Positions 9,011 to 19,700 are shown, counted from the stretch's first letter. The stretch is 53,527 bases of DNA from Halobacteriales archaeon QH_6_64_20 (GCA_003021235.1 PXQR01000064.1:1-53527); one strand, 5' to 3'. The notes: generated from the letters alone by a model not told the origin. Made by a program: numbers and translations.

Positions 9011-9930
9011 CCATCGGTGTTCGAGACACTGTTACCGTCGAGATCGAGTTCGGATACGATGGCACTCAACTCGGCTCGTAGTTCAGAGAGCGTTTGCACT
9101 TGATAGATCCCATCGATTATCCCCTGCTCTCGTAGCTCGAATATCTCGGTTAAGTCGGAAACTCTCCTCCTCCACATCGGGCCGTCGAGCACCATGTACA
9201 GCGGGATACCTTTTCGGGCGACGTAGCTCAGTTTCTCGATGTCGCCGAGAGCGTCGGTCTGTTTGCTTCCCGTGGAACTGACGTACGCCTTCGCTTCGAT
9301 CAGGACTTGGGCGTCGTTAAGGCTCGGGATCACGTAGTCAGGACCTTTCCTGAACGTAAGCGTCTCGTCATCTACAGTAACTTGCGCTCGACCACCGACA
9401 TGAGTGAACTGTTCGTTTTCTTCTAAACCGAGGGCTTCCAGTACGTCAACCCTGATCTTGTCCTCCAACCAATCGCCGGACGCTTGCCCTCGATACGCCG
9501 ACCCCGTTCCGGTCACGTACCGGGCTTCGAGAACGTCCCAGTGAGTGAAATCGTCACGGTCGCCTCGGAGGTCGTCTCCCAGTAGGTCGATTGCGAACTC
9601 GAAGAAGGTCCTTTTGAAATCGTCGTTTTCCATTCGACGCTGTATTTCGTTCACGACAGCACCCTTAGAGGAGTGTTCGAGCGGGAGTTCTGCCCGCAGA
9701 AGCGTGGTCCACGAATCGAGGCTATGGAAGCTGGCTGATAGCCGAAGTACCTCTCGAACGACCGTCTTATCCGCTACGATCGCCTCCGCTAACGTGTTTT
9801 CCGTTACGTTCGCAAAGTCGCTCGTCGCGCCCTGCAAGGTGATGTATGCCTCTTCGAGTTCCTCCGTACCCACAGCGAAATCGTGTGTGGAGAGGTTTTC
9901 GAGGAACTCGTCGATCTCTCGTTTCGTCAC
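9007..9930 (-). CDS. Putative Type II restriction endonuclease (PD-(D/E)XK)
   Basis: Protein of 307 residues starting at GTG 9930; no upstream ATG or GTG precedes the next in-frame stop. The nuclease core is clear: G-P-D at 196-198, then IEAKAY with E212 and K214, i.e. a PD-X13-EXK arrangement, preceded by a helix (LEDKIRVDVLEALGL, 155-169) that fits the first core helix. The N-terminal 140 residues are helical and unlike any domain I recognise. It is convergent with the methyltransferase, overlapping by 4 nt. Family assignment beyond the fold is not possible by eye; cutting specificity should match that of the methyltransferase. Confidence 0.8.
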   Translation of the reverse strand: MTKREIDEFLENLSTHDFAVGTEELEEAYITLQGATSDFANVTENTLAEAIVADKTVVREVLRLSASFHSLDSWTTLLRAELPLEHSSKGAVVNEIQRRMENDDFKRTFFEFAIDLLGDDLRGDRDDFTHWDVLEARYVTGTGSAYRGQASGDWLEDKIRVDVLEALGLEENEQFTHVGGRAQVTVDDETLTFRKGPDYVIPSLNDAQVLIEAKAYVSSTGSKQTDALGDIEKLSYVARKGIPLYMVLDGPMWRRRVSDLTEIFELREQGIIDGIYQVQTLSELRAELSAIVSELDLDGNSVSNTDG

Positions 9931-10094
9931 GTATCTCGCTATCAGGGAGGTTGCATGTATCTATTTTCGAGAAGGCTACGTATAATCACGGACGCGTTCT
10001 GATCGTCTCGCCGTGACCTCGGTAACTGTATGATTCTGTGACAAGCGAGGCTATCGTCGATCAAAGGGCGCTGTAGTTGACTTCTGACCCACGG

Positions 10095-10101
10095 TTTATA
10101 C
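10095..10101 (+). promoter_or_regulatory. TATA box for the small conserved gene at 10126
   Basis: TTTATAC lies about 26 nt upstream of the ATG at 10126, consistent with a leaderless transcript. Confidence 0.55.
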
Positions 10102-10125
10102 CCCCTCCGTTCCGATCCCGTCAGT

Positions 10126-10419
10126 ATGGCTCCCTCGGACGCCGAACGCAAGGACCTGGAGAACCTCCGGCTCCGACTGCGGACGATGAGCGGGATCGAG
10201 AAACTAGAAGCGATCGAAAACGACGAGTGGGACGAGGCCGAAAAAGCGGAGGCGCTCGGGAAAAGCGTCGCTTACGGAACCGCCGCCGATCACGTCGCCA
10301 CGGTCCTCGAAGGCGGATACGAGCACATGAGCGTCCAGGAGACGATCGAGGACCTCCCCCAGCAGTGGACGCTCAACCTGCTTCGCTACGCCGCTTATAC
10401 CGAACGCGACGAGAACTGA
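10126..10419 (+). CDS. Conserved haloarchaeal small protein, function unknown
   Basis: Protein of 97 residues, acidic, predicted to be entirely alpha-helical. It has no signal peptide, membrane segment or metal motif. A strong TATA box with leaderless spacing and typical high-GC codon use support a real gene. The central part (EKAEALGKSVAYGTAADHVA) and a final LNLLRYAAYTERDEN segment look like a compact helical protein. I do not recognise a functional family. It stands alone between the restriction island and the cold-shock gene. Confidence 0.75.
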   Translation: MAPSDAERKDLENLRLRLRTMSGIEKLEAIENDEWDEAEKAEALGKSVAYGTAADHVATVLEGGYEHMSVQETIEDLPQQWTLNLLRYAAYTERDEN

Positions 10420-10554
10420 CTCGCCCGAGTCCCGCATAGCTGCTACGATCGGCCGTGATCGGTCGCAAAACGCCGCACGACCGGCTCGAACGACTGTCTC
10501 GCGGGTCGCCGGCATGACGGAGCCGTTATCCGACTCGGGACCCGAATCGAGGAT

Positions 10555-10884
10555 ATGGCAAAAGGTACGGTTTCGTTTTTCAACGAACGAGGTAGCTACG
10601 GGTTCATCACGATCGAAGAGGCCGACGACGGAGAGGAAGAGAGCGATAGTGACGGGGACGACGATGACGACGTGTTCTTCCACATGGCCGATCTCAGCGG
10701 GCCGGACCTCTCCGAGGGCCAGGAGGTCGAATTCGAGATCCAACAGTCCGACAAGGGGCCGCGTGCGGCGAACCTCACCCGACTCGGCGACGCCGCCGTC
10801 GACGAAGAGGAGGGCGAGCGCCGGGACGACGGCGTGATAGTCGACGACGACGGCACCGAGTGGGTCAGCATCAACGACATGTAG
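10555..10884 (+). CDS. cspA: Cold-shock domain protein with acidic loop insertion
   Basis: Protein of 109 residues. The cold-shock fold is evident: KGTVSFFNERGSYGFITIEE contains the RNP1 strand and VFFHMADLSG the RNP2 strand, followed by GQEVEFEIQQSDKGPRAANL. Between RNP1 and RNP2, where bacterial CspA has only a short turn, there is an insertion of about 18 Asp/Glu/Ser residues, and after the domain there is a 35-residue acidic tail. Such proteins bind single-stranded nucleic acid and act as RNA chaperones. Single gene. The acidic loop could be salt adaptation or could weaken or tune RNA binding. Confidence 0.88.
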   Translation: MAKGTVSFFNERGSYGFITIEEADDGEEESDSDGDDDDDVFFHMADLSGPDLSEGQEVEFEIQQSDKGPRAANLTRLGDAAVDEEEGERRDDGVIVDDDGTEWVSINDM

Positions 10885-11075
10885 TTCGCCTCCGTCGTCG
10901 ACCGACTCGGCGCGATTCGACTCGGTTTCGTTCGACGAAGATTTCACCTACCAACGCGCGGTTTCGCTCTCCGTCCTGATGAGTACGGTCGCTTCGCTGG
11001 CCGTCCGCGCCAAAGAGAAGTGATCGGCCGTCGGCCGTTCGTCACGTTTTCGACCAGCTCGCAACCGAACCGAAC

Positions 11076-11480
11076 TCAGTCGTTACAACAGCCGCCGACG
11101 TTGTCGCCGAAGTCGAGTGCGAGTTCCGCCGAGATAGCGTCGTCGACCGCTTCGAGGCGGGCTTCGAGTTCGTTTTGCGCTTCCAAGAACTCGGCCATCA
11201 CCGGGATCGCGTGTAGTTCCTGCTGGGTCGCTTGGAGTTCCTCGAGGTCTTCCTGGGTAGCGTTCCCGCTTTGACGTGCGAGCATGAACTCCTGGCGCGT
11301 GGACTCGAACTCCTCGATCTTCGCCTGGGCCTCCTCGCTTTCCTGCACTGTGCGACGCGCCTCCTCGAAGGCCTCGTGTTCGGGGGAGTCCGCGATCGCC
11401 GCGCCGAGGTCACCTGCCAGTTCTTCGATTCGCGTCGCCTCGCCGGCACTCGTCGTATCCACGTCGGTTTCGATGCTCAT
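11076..11480 (-). CDS. YlbF/YmcA-family protein
   Basis: Protein of 134 residues, almost wholly helical. Residues 20-120 have the pattern of the Com_YlbF family: a helix with ALGAAIADSPEHEAFEEARR-like spacing, then two long helices rich in Glu/Gln, with the IPVMAEFLEAQNELEA segment characteristic of the family. Bacterial relatives form the Y-complex that assists RNase Y; the archaeal role is unknown. The extreme C-terminus ends GGCCND, a vicinal Cys pair that might bind a metal or form a disulphide. Single gene, convergent with nothing nearby. Confidence 0.78.
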   Translation of the reverse strand: MSIETDVDTTSAGEATRIEELAGDLGAAIADSPEHEAFEEARRTVQESEEAQAKIEEFESTRQEFMLARQSGNATQEDLEELQATQQELHAIPVMAEFLEAQNELEARLEAVDDAISAELALDFGDNVGGCCND

Positions 11481-11627
11481 ACCTCAGTTTAGTAGCTGAC
11501 CCGATTTAGTCCTGGCGACCGCGGCCGGTTCTCCAACGGAACGGAGTCGGTGGACGGCGGACGCTGGCCCGAGTAGATCGGCGGTCACGAGGACGTTACG
11601 CCGACCGTGGACTTCTGCTCGATCGAT

Positions 11628-14021
<2,394 letters not shown>

Positions 14022-14124
14022 TTACCGGCGGCGTCGCTTCGGAGTTCGTTCGAGCACGGAGGAGGTGAGGTGACACCTCTACAGGAACTCGTTTTCCGGT
14101 CGTCTCCCCGTGACCGATGTGTTC

Positions 14125-14274
14125 TCACTTCTCTCTGCTCGTCCCGTTGGCTCGAAGGAACTCCTCTGCGGTCGTACCCAGTCCGCAGATCAGCATAACC
14201 CACCGGAACAACCTACCGACCCCTGCGAACAGCTGATAGCCGCTGAGTCCAGCCACGACGGTCCCGGGTATCAT
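14125..14274 (-). CDS. Possible small membrane protein
   Basis: Frame of 49 residues from ATG 14274 with one or two hydrophobic stretches (GTVVAGLSGYQLFAGVGRLF and WVMLICGLGTTAEEFL). The composition resembles small haloarchaeal membrane proteins and differs from the random Arg/Pro-rich frames around it. It sits in the 560-nt gap between cdc48 and the zinc-finger gene. No promoter is evident, and it could be a fragment. Low confidence. Confidence 0.35.
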   Translation of the reverse strand: MIPGTVVAGLSGYQLFAGVGRLFRWVMLICGLGTTAEEFLRANGTSREK

Positions 14275-14459
14275 ACCGTGTCCCAGCCGTCCGACGGCGG
14301 GGTCGGGATTCGCATGCGAACTGACGCTCGTGAGCACTGAGATCGCCTCCCCGTGATACCGCGTTCCTCGATCGAAGCCCCGTCTTCGCCCCCGGAGCCG
14401 GCACGCCTCGGGCCCCGTTCGGGGGAACACATATGTGAGACGACAGCCCACCCTCCGGT

Positions 14460-14594
14460 ATGGTCGTCGAAACCGAACGCGACGACAGGATCTGGTACGA
14501 GTGCGAGGAGTGTGGTATGCTGCTCGAAACCGACACGGAAGCCGAACAACACGAGCAACGCTGTGACGCCGAGGAACCGAGTTACGTCCAGTAG
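14460..14594 (+). CDS. Small zinc-finger-like protein
   Basis: Protein of 44 residues (starts MVVETERDDRIWYECEECGM). A CxxC pair (WYECEECGM) and a later HEQRC give a Cys2-His-Cys set suited to one zinc ion, the layout of many small haloarchaeal zinc-finger proteins, some of which regulate motility, biofilm or metabolism. The high Glu content fits a cytoplasmic halophilic protein. Its function here is unknown. A broken transporter/stress gene starts 4 nt after its stop. Confidence 0.72.
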   Translation: MVVETERDDRIWYECEECGMLLETDTEAEQHEQRCDAEEPSYVQ

Positions 14595-14597
14595 GTG

Positions 14598-15052
14598 ATG
14601 GACGACGGGCAACCGAAGTACGCCCGAGAGTACCGAGAGCACCGAGAGCGGCTCACCAACAGCCGGCGCGACCGGTACTGCCGCCCGCGATCGCTTCTCG
14701 GCCGACGAGGTCTTCGCGCGGATCATAGACGCTGCCGACGAGGAGATCACCTCGGGAACTCGTAAGCTGTATTTCAGCGGGGTGGCCGCGGGGTTTACGA
14801 TCGCGATTGCCTTTCCACTATTTGCCTCGCTGACCGGCCCGGGCCGAGTACCCGCTCGACGAACTGGCGAGTCACGCGCCCTGTGATCTCCTCGTGCTCA
14901 GGGCACGTGCGCTCGACGCCTCGCGGGTCCTCCTGCCGATCGCAGGGGGGCCGAAGCCGAGTTGAGCGCCGAGGTCGCGCGGGCGCTTCGCTCCGCGCTC
15001 GGGTCGGCGGTCACGCTGTTGGGCGTCGTCGACGACCCCGACGAACGCGAGG
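14598..15052 (+). pseudogene. Decayed formate/nitrite transporter fused to universal stress (UspA) domains
   Basis: No intact frame exists, but two family fragments are legible in different frames. About 14695-14840 reads FSADEVFARIIDAADEEI then TSGTRKLYFSGVAAGFTIAI, the N-terminus and first helix of an FNT-type channel. About 14848-15050 reads YPLDELASHAPCDLLVLRAR, then SRVLLPIAGGP and, after a further frameshift, AEVARALRSALGSAVTLLGV, matching the end of one UspA domain and the start of a second. The channel core is missing, so an internal deletion plus at least two frameshifts destroyed the gene. FNT-UspA fusions are, to my knowledge, found in haloarchaea; the assignment is by recognition only. 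Confidence 0.6.
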
Positions 15053-15060
15053 CCGGCGAG

Positions 15061-15522
15061 CTATCCGGCCTCGTCTCCGGTCGCCGCGGGCTCCTCGGGC
15101 GGGGCGACGAGTTCGTAGGAGCGTTCGGCGATCTCGTCTTCCTCGAAGACGAACACCCGCCCGCGGGCGGTCTCGGGGTCGGCTTCGATCTCGACGCGGG
15201 GATCGGTATCGCGAACTGTTACGCCGGGAAAGATCGAGGTTTCCTCGCCCGAATCGAGCACCACGCGGCCGACCCCGGTCGCATCGAGGATGTCGTCGTG
15301 GGTATTGAGATCGTTGACGTAGATCATCACGCCCTCGGTTTCGGTCGGGTCGGTAACGAGGACGTGGACCTGTTTCATCGGCGCGGTCGTGAGGGTCCCC
15401 TCGATTTTCGTGGGGACGCCGTGGTAGAACGCCTGTCGGTCGTCGGCGTAAGTCACGACGATGCCTTCTTCCCGGAGTTCGACCCCTAAGGTGTCGGGCG
15501 AGACGTCGCTTCGCGTGCTCAT
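15061..15522 (-). CDS. DUF5796-like conserved haloarchaeal protein
   Basis: Protein of 153 residues, acidic, beta-rich and soluble, with no signal or membrane helix. The N-terminal segment (VSPDTLGVELREEGIVVTYA, then DDRQAFYHGVPTKIEGTLTT) and the mid-region HVLVTDPTETEGVMIYVND match what I remember of the halobacterial DUF5796 family, whose function is unknown. It is divergent from pantoate kinase, with 137 nt between the starts, a conserved kind of neighbourhood for housekeeping genes. Function not inferred. Confidence 0.75.
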   Translation of the reverse strand: MSTRSDVSPDTLGVELREEGIVVTYADDRQAFYHGVPTKIEGTLTTAPMKQVHVLVTDPTETEGVMIYVNDLNTHDDILDATGVGRVVLDSGEETSIFPGVTVRDTDPRVEIEADPETARGRVFVFEEDEIAERSYELVAPPEEPAATGDEAG

Positions 15523-15659
15523 ACTACGAGTACTGCCGCAAGGCGAAAAAGCGTCGCGCTCCGACCCGCCGATCGCGCGTGGGGGTCGCGGGCGAGGGTC
15601 ACGATCGCCTCGCGAGCGGGAACCGGATGGTTTACTCGATCGGACTCGTAGCGCGGAGC

Positions 15660-16451
15660 ATGCAGGCGTTCGCGCCCGGAAGCATCACCGCCGTTTTCAC
15701 CCCGCTGGCCGACGGTAGCGGGTCGCGAGGCGTCAGCGTCGCAACCGCCGACGGGGTCCGCGCGACGGTTTCCCCATCGACGGCGACCGAATCGGCGGTA
15801 TCGCTCGACGGCACCGAGACGGAGTTCGAGCCGGTGACGCGCCTTCTCGATGCACTCGACGTCTCGGCGACGGTCGCGCTCGATTCGGAGATCCCGGTCG
15901 GCTGTGGGTTCGGCGCGAGCGGCGCGGCGACGCTCGCGAGCGCGCTCGCGGCGAACGCCGAGTTCGGTCTCGACATGGAACGGGAGGCCCTTCTCGACGC
16001 AGCCCACCGCGCGGAGGTCGCGGCCGGCACCGGCTTGGGCGACGTGTTCGTTCAGAACGTCGGCGGACTGGTCTACGATGTCGGCAACGGCCGCGAGCGT
16101 ATCGATTGTGACGAACGGATCGGCTACACCTCTTTCGGCGGGATCGACACCGCGAGCGTGCTCGGCGACGAAGCATTGATCGATCGCATCCGAACGGAGG
16201 GTACCGCGGCCTTGGCGGACTTGTCCGCCACCCCGACGCTCGTGGACGTCCTCGCGCGCTCCTGGACGTTCGCACGACGAGTCGACCTCCCGACGGACCG
16301 GCTCGTCGAGACGATCGAGGAAATCGAGGCTGCCGGCGGCGTCGCGACCATGGCGATGGTGGGTGAGACGGTCGTCGGGATCGGCCCCGGCACTGGAGAG
16401 GTGCTCGCGAACGAAACGGGCGTCGCGAACGAGGGCGCACGACTGGTGTAG
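15660..16451 (+). CDS. Pantoate kinase (archaeal CoA biosynthesis, GHMP family)
   Basis: Protein of 263 residues from ATG 15660 (MQAFAPGSITAVFTP); an upstream ATG at 15627 would add 11 residues with no family similarity. The GHMP N-terminal signature FAPGSITAVF and the phosphate loop IPVGCGFGASGAATLASALA (about 80-100) are present, with GTGLGDVFVQNVGGLV after it, which is diagnostic of pantoate kinase. The enzyme phosphorylates pantoate with ATP to 4-phosphopantoate, the archaeal replacement for bacterial pantothenate kinase. The later pathway enzyme CoaBC is encoded at 32680-33870. Cytoplasmic. Confidence 0.88.
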   Translation: MQAFAPGSITAVFTPLADGSGSRGVSVATADGVRATVSPSTATESAVSLDGTETEFEPVTRLLDALDVSATVALDSEIPVGCGFGASGAATLASALAANAEFGLDMEREALLDAAHRAEVAAGTGLGDVFVQNVGGLVYDVGNGRERIDCDERIGYTSFGGIDTASVLGDEALIDRIRTEGTAALADLSATPTLVDVLARSWTFARRVDLPTDRLVETIEEIEAAGGVATMAMVGETVVGIGPGTGEVLANETGVANEGARLV

Positions 16452-16614
16452 CCGTGACGGGCGCTCGGAGAACCGGCAGCGAGTACCAGGCGTACCAGGC
16501 GAACGCGGTTTTCGACGGCGTGAGCACCGAACGAACGCGAGCGAGAGCGCAAGGCATCCTCCCGCCGGACAGTCGGATCGCCACGCGTAAGTATCGCGCC
16601 GGGAAGCATCCGGT

Positions 16615-17700
16615 ATGACGTGCCGTGGACGGGCACGCGCGCCCGCGGCGGGGACGATCTGCAACGCCTTTGCGACGGGAACGGGCGCGGCCTTCGCGAT
16701 CGACCGGCACACCGAAGCGACGGTGACGCTTTCCGGCAGCGCACCCGACTCGCGAGCGCCGAACGACTCGTCCGGAGCGAGCGAACTGAACGTCGTCGGC
16801 GCGGTTGCGGGCGCGCCCGACGCTGACACCCGGCTCGTCGAGCGCTGTGTTTCCCTCGTCGTCGCGACGTTCGGCGGCGAAGGAAGCGACATCGAGCACG
16901 GACGGGTCGAAACCGATAGCGACGTCACGATGGCCGCAGGGCTGAAGAGTTCGAGCGCCGCGGCGAACGCAGTCGTGCTAGCGACGCTCGACGCGCTCGG
17001 CGTCTCGATCACCGACCCGAGCGACGAGCGCGCCGGTGATGACGACCTGCGTGCCGACGACGCGGGCGACACTGCCGACGAACGCGACGCCGACAGGGAG
17101 TACGTCGATGGTGATGGAAGTGCGAACGGAACGGAGGACCAGGCTTCGGCGAGTCGGACGGAGACCGAGAGCGAAGCCGGCGTGACGCGCGCCGAGGCCT
17201 GCCGACTCGGGGTGCGGGCGGCCCGGGAGGTCGGCGTCACGGTGACGGGGGCGTTCGACGACGCCTCGGCGAGCATGTTAGGCGGCGTGACCGTCACCGA
17301 CAACGCCGACGATCGCCTGCTGGCACACGACCGCGAGTTCGATCGGAGCGTACTGGTCTGGACACCCTCCGAGAGAGCGTACAGCGCCGATGCGGACGTC
17401 GAGCGCTGTCGGCGGATCGCGCCGGTCGCGGAAGGCGTCGCGGACCTCGCGCTCGACGGCGCGTACGAGCGGGCGATGACCACCAATGGCCTCGCGTACT
17501 GTGCGGCGCTCGGGTACTCGCCCGAACCGATGATCGAGGCGCTCGCGGACGTCCGGGGCGTCTCGCTCTCGGGAACCGGGCCGAGCATGGTCGCGGTGGG
17601 CGAGCGCGCGGCGCTCGAAGCGGTGAAAGAAAGCTGGAGCGACAGGGAGGGACGCACGTGGCTCACGAGAACGAACCCGAACGGAGCGACGACGGCGTGA
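16615..17700 (+). CDS. aroK: Shikimate kinase, archaeal GHMP type, with acidic insertion
   Basis: Protein of 361 residues. The start region APAAGTICNAFATGTGAAFA and the GHMP phosphate loop VTMAAGLKSSSAAANAVVLA (104-123) identify the archaeal shikimate kinase; the C-terminal GVSLSGTGPSMVAVG is the third GHMP motif. It phosphorylates shikimate in the aromatic amino acid pathway and is followed by chorismate mutase with a 43-nt overlap. Odd: residues about 135-188 are an Asp/Glu/Ala-rich insertion not found in the family, which usually runs to about 280-295 residues. The insertion falls between helices away from the catalytic loops, so activity is likely kept. Confidence 0.9.
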   Translation: MTCRGRARAPAAGTICNAFATGTGAAFAIDRHTEATVTLSGSAPDSRAPNDSSGASELNVVGAVAGAPDADTRLVERCVSLVVATFGGEGSDIEHGRVETDSDVTMAAGLKSSSAAANAVVLATLDALGVSITDPSDERAGDDDLRADDAGDTADERDADREYVDGDGSANGTEDQASASRTETESEAGVTRAEACRLGVRAAREVGVTVTGAFDDASASMLGGVTVTDNADDRLLAHDREFDRSVLVWTPSERAYSADADVERCRRIAPVAEGVADLALDGAYERAMTTNGLAYCAALGYSPEPMIEALADVRGVSLSGTGPSMVAVGERAALEAVKESWSDREGRTWLTRTNPNGATTA

Positions 17701-17996
17701 CGCCGACCGCGCCGGACGAAACCGACGAGATGAGCATCGACGAGCTACGCGCGGAGATCGAGACGATCGATCGCGAACTCGTCGAACTGATCGCTCAGCG
17801 GACCTACGTCGCCGATACGGTCGCGCGGGTGAAAGCAGACCAGGACCTCGCGACGACCGACGAGGACCAAGAGCAAGCGGTGATGGACCGCGCCGGCGAG
17901 AACGCTTCGAGGTTCGAGGTCGACTCCAACCTCGTGAAAGCGATCTTCCGGTTGCTCATCGAACTCAACAAGATCGAACAGCGCGAACGGCGATAA
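17658..17996 (+). CDS. aroQ: Chorismate mutase (AroQ class)
   Basis: Protein of 112 residues from GTG 17658, which overlaps aroK by 43 nt. The family core begins at MSIDELRAEIETIDRELVEL, so an ATG at 17730 is an alternative start without overlap. The three-helix AroQ fold is visible: the Arg of LRAEIETIDRELVELIAQRT, the Lys of VARVKADQ and the final FRLLIELNKIEQR helix. It converts chorismate to prephenate for Phe/Tyr synthesis. Overlap with shikimate kinase indicates co-transcription and possibly coupled translation. Confidence 0.9.
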   Translation: MAHENEPERSDDGVTPTAPDETDEMSIDELRAEIETIDRELVELIAQRTYVADTVARVKADQDLATTDEDQEQAVMDRAGENASRFEVDSNLVKAIFRLLIELNKIEQRERR

Positions 17997-18288
17997 CGCT
18001 CCCCACGTGGCCCCTCGTGGCGGTCGGGTCCGTCGAGAGGAAACCCGATCGTTGAGCCCCCCGGCCGAACGACGACCGCATCAACTGACTCCCTCGGTGA
18101 TCGGCGCCCACCGGTAGTTCAGACATAAAGCGTGTGCGCGTCCCCGAATCGACCCCGTAGGTTCGGCGTTCGGTCCGCGTCTCCTCGCTGGCGATCGTCG
18201 CCGGCGAGGCACAACCGGCGAGAACCCCGACGAATCCGGTCACTGATCCCGTTACGAACGCTCTCCGAGTCGTCTTCGATCCGTCCAT
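17965..18288 (-). pseudogene. Truncated Tat lipoprotein leader (remnant)
   Basis: The first 35 codons from ATG 18288 encode a twin-arginine signal (KTTRRAFVTG) with a hydrophobic core and lipobox (GVLAGCASP), a classic haloarchaeal lipoprotein leader. After about residue 45 the frame becomes Arg/Ser-rich and resembles no domain, and it runs 32 nt into the chorismate mutase gene. The mature protein therefore seems lost by deletion or frameshift. The identity of the original lipoprotein cannot be told. Confidence 0.5.
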
Positions 18289-18902
18289 CTCTCATTCTTC
18301 GTTCGACGCCCGCTCCAGGAACCTACCGTCGACGTGCGTTCAGTGTGTGATACCGTCGCAACACGACGCATGCAGAACGTGACGACTGTCCGCTGCTGGC
18401 TGTTTCGTCCGCTCGAAGGACGACGGGGCGTTCCTTCCGGTTACGGAGTGTTCACAGCGAACGCGGTCGGACTGACGATAGGCCCCGATCGACGGAAGGC
18501 GCAGTGATAGATCACATTATCGGTGGTTGCTTCGGATATAGCAAACATCGCTGCGGTACCGTTCGGTCTCGAATACGGGGAATCGTCGTGTTTCGTCGTC
18601 AGAGGAAGGTGTGTATCGAGGCAGTCGGACGAACCCGACTCGACACCCCTACAGCGACGACCGAGACTTGCGGGCCTCGTTCCGAGAAGTAACCTCCGCA
18701 ATCCAGCGGGCGGTGATCCGTGCTCGTATCGTCGAATCCTGAGTCCGCGCTACGCCGTCGGTCCGAACGTCCGGCCAACCCGTCAGTCGATCAGTCTGGA
18801 CTGTTCGTTCCCTCATGACGATTGAGGATAGGACCGATACCGGTGTGAGAACTGTGCCGCAGGCGTGAGGTGTTTTATGACTGATTGCCCGAAATCGAAC
18901 GG
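18289..18902. other. Intergenic region without a recognisable gene
   Basis: About 610 nt. No frame with haloarchaeal protein character is seen; frames are short and Arg-rich. TTTTATG at 18873-18879 is a plausible TATA element for the regulator at 18916. The rest may be the eroded body of the lipoprotein gene whose leader lies at 18288. Confidence 0.5.
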
Positions 18903-18915
18903 ATGAGGCGAGAGC

Positions 18916-19581
18916 ATGCGCTATCTCGAACTGAGCGTCGATCAAGCGCCGGACGAACGCCATCCGATGCATCGGTTCGTAGTCGAACACGACGCTTACG
19001 GAGTTACGAGACTGCTCTACCGACACCAGTACGCCGAGACCGAACACGCGCTGTTGTTCCACATCGAGGGGCCGGTCGATCCGTACGAGAGCGCTATCGA
19101 CGAACTATCGTCGGTCCGTGAGTTCGAACTCGCTCCCTGTCCCGACGTGTCGTTTTACCTCTACCTCCGGGAACGCCTCTCGGAGTACGATCAGGCGTTC
19201 GCGGACGCGTTGACTCGATCCGGATTGTTGCTCATCAGGCCGATCGAGTACCGCTCCGACGGGACGACTCGCCTGACGGCGGTCGGACCGACCGAGGCCG
19301 TCCAAGGGGCGGTCGACGACGTCTCGGCGACGAGCGGCGTCGAGGTACTCACAGTTGGCGAGTACGCCGCCGGCCGGATCGACGCCCGCGTCGGGTTGAC
19401 CCCGCGCCAGTTCGAGGCCGTCGCCGAAGCCGTCGATAGTGGGTGCTACAACGCGACCCGGAACGCCACACTCGAAGACATCGCATCGCGCTTAGGGTGT
19501 TCGAGCGGGACCGCCGGGGAACTTCTCCGCCGAGCCGAGCGTACAGTCATGTCCGATCTGGTCGCTGGCGGACCGTTCTGA
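18916..19581 (+). CDS. Bacterio-opsin activator-type HTH_10 transcription regulator
   Basis: Protein of 221 residues. The C-terminal 55 residues hold the HTH_10 domain: LTPRQFEAVAEAVDSGCYNA, then TLEDIASRLGCSSGTAGELL. Residues 1-150 form an alpha/beta sensor-like domain of the kind fused to HTH_10 in haloarchaeal Bat-like proteins, without PAS or GAF motifs. A TTTTATG element 37 nt upstream suggests a short leader of about 13 nt, with a GAGGCGAG purine run before the ATG. Expected role: transcription factor; target unknown. It lies next to the broken DHH/FAD genes. Confidence 0.87.
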   Translation: MRYLELSVDQAPDERHPMHRFVVEHDAYGVTRLLYRHQYAETEHALLFHIEGPVDPYESAIDELSSVREFELAPCPDVSFYLYLRERLSEYDQAFADALTRSGLLLIRPIEYRSDGTTRLTAVGPTEAVQGAVDDVSATSGVEVLTVGEYAAGRIDARVGLTPRQFEAVAEAVDSGCYNATRNATLEDIASRLGCSSGTAGELLRRAERTVMSDLVAGGPF

Positions 19582-19700
19582 TCGAGTAGCGAGCTGCCGT
19601 GTCCGACCTGGAATCGGTTTCCGGACACTGTCCTGAACGCGTTCGTATTCGTGATCGCCGAGGTGGGGACGTGCGGAGTTCGGCGACGCCGCGCTTCGCC

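Noticed and set aside
15519-17666. A 715-codon minus-strand frame over pantoate and shikimate kinase genes
   Set aside because: The plus-strand kinases are clear; the antisense frame is Arg/Ser-rich without motifs.
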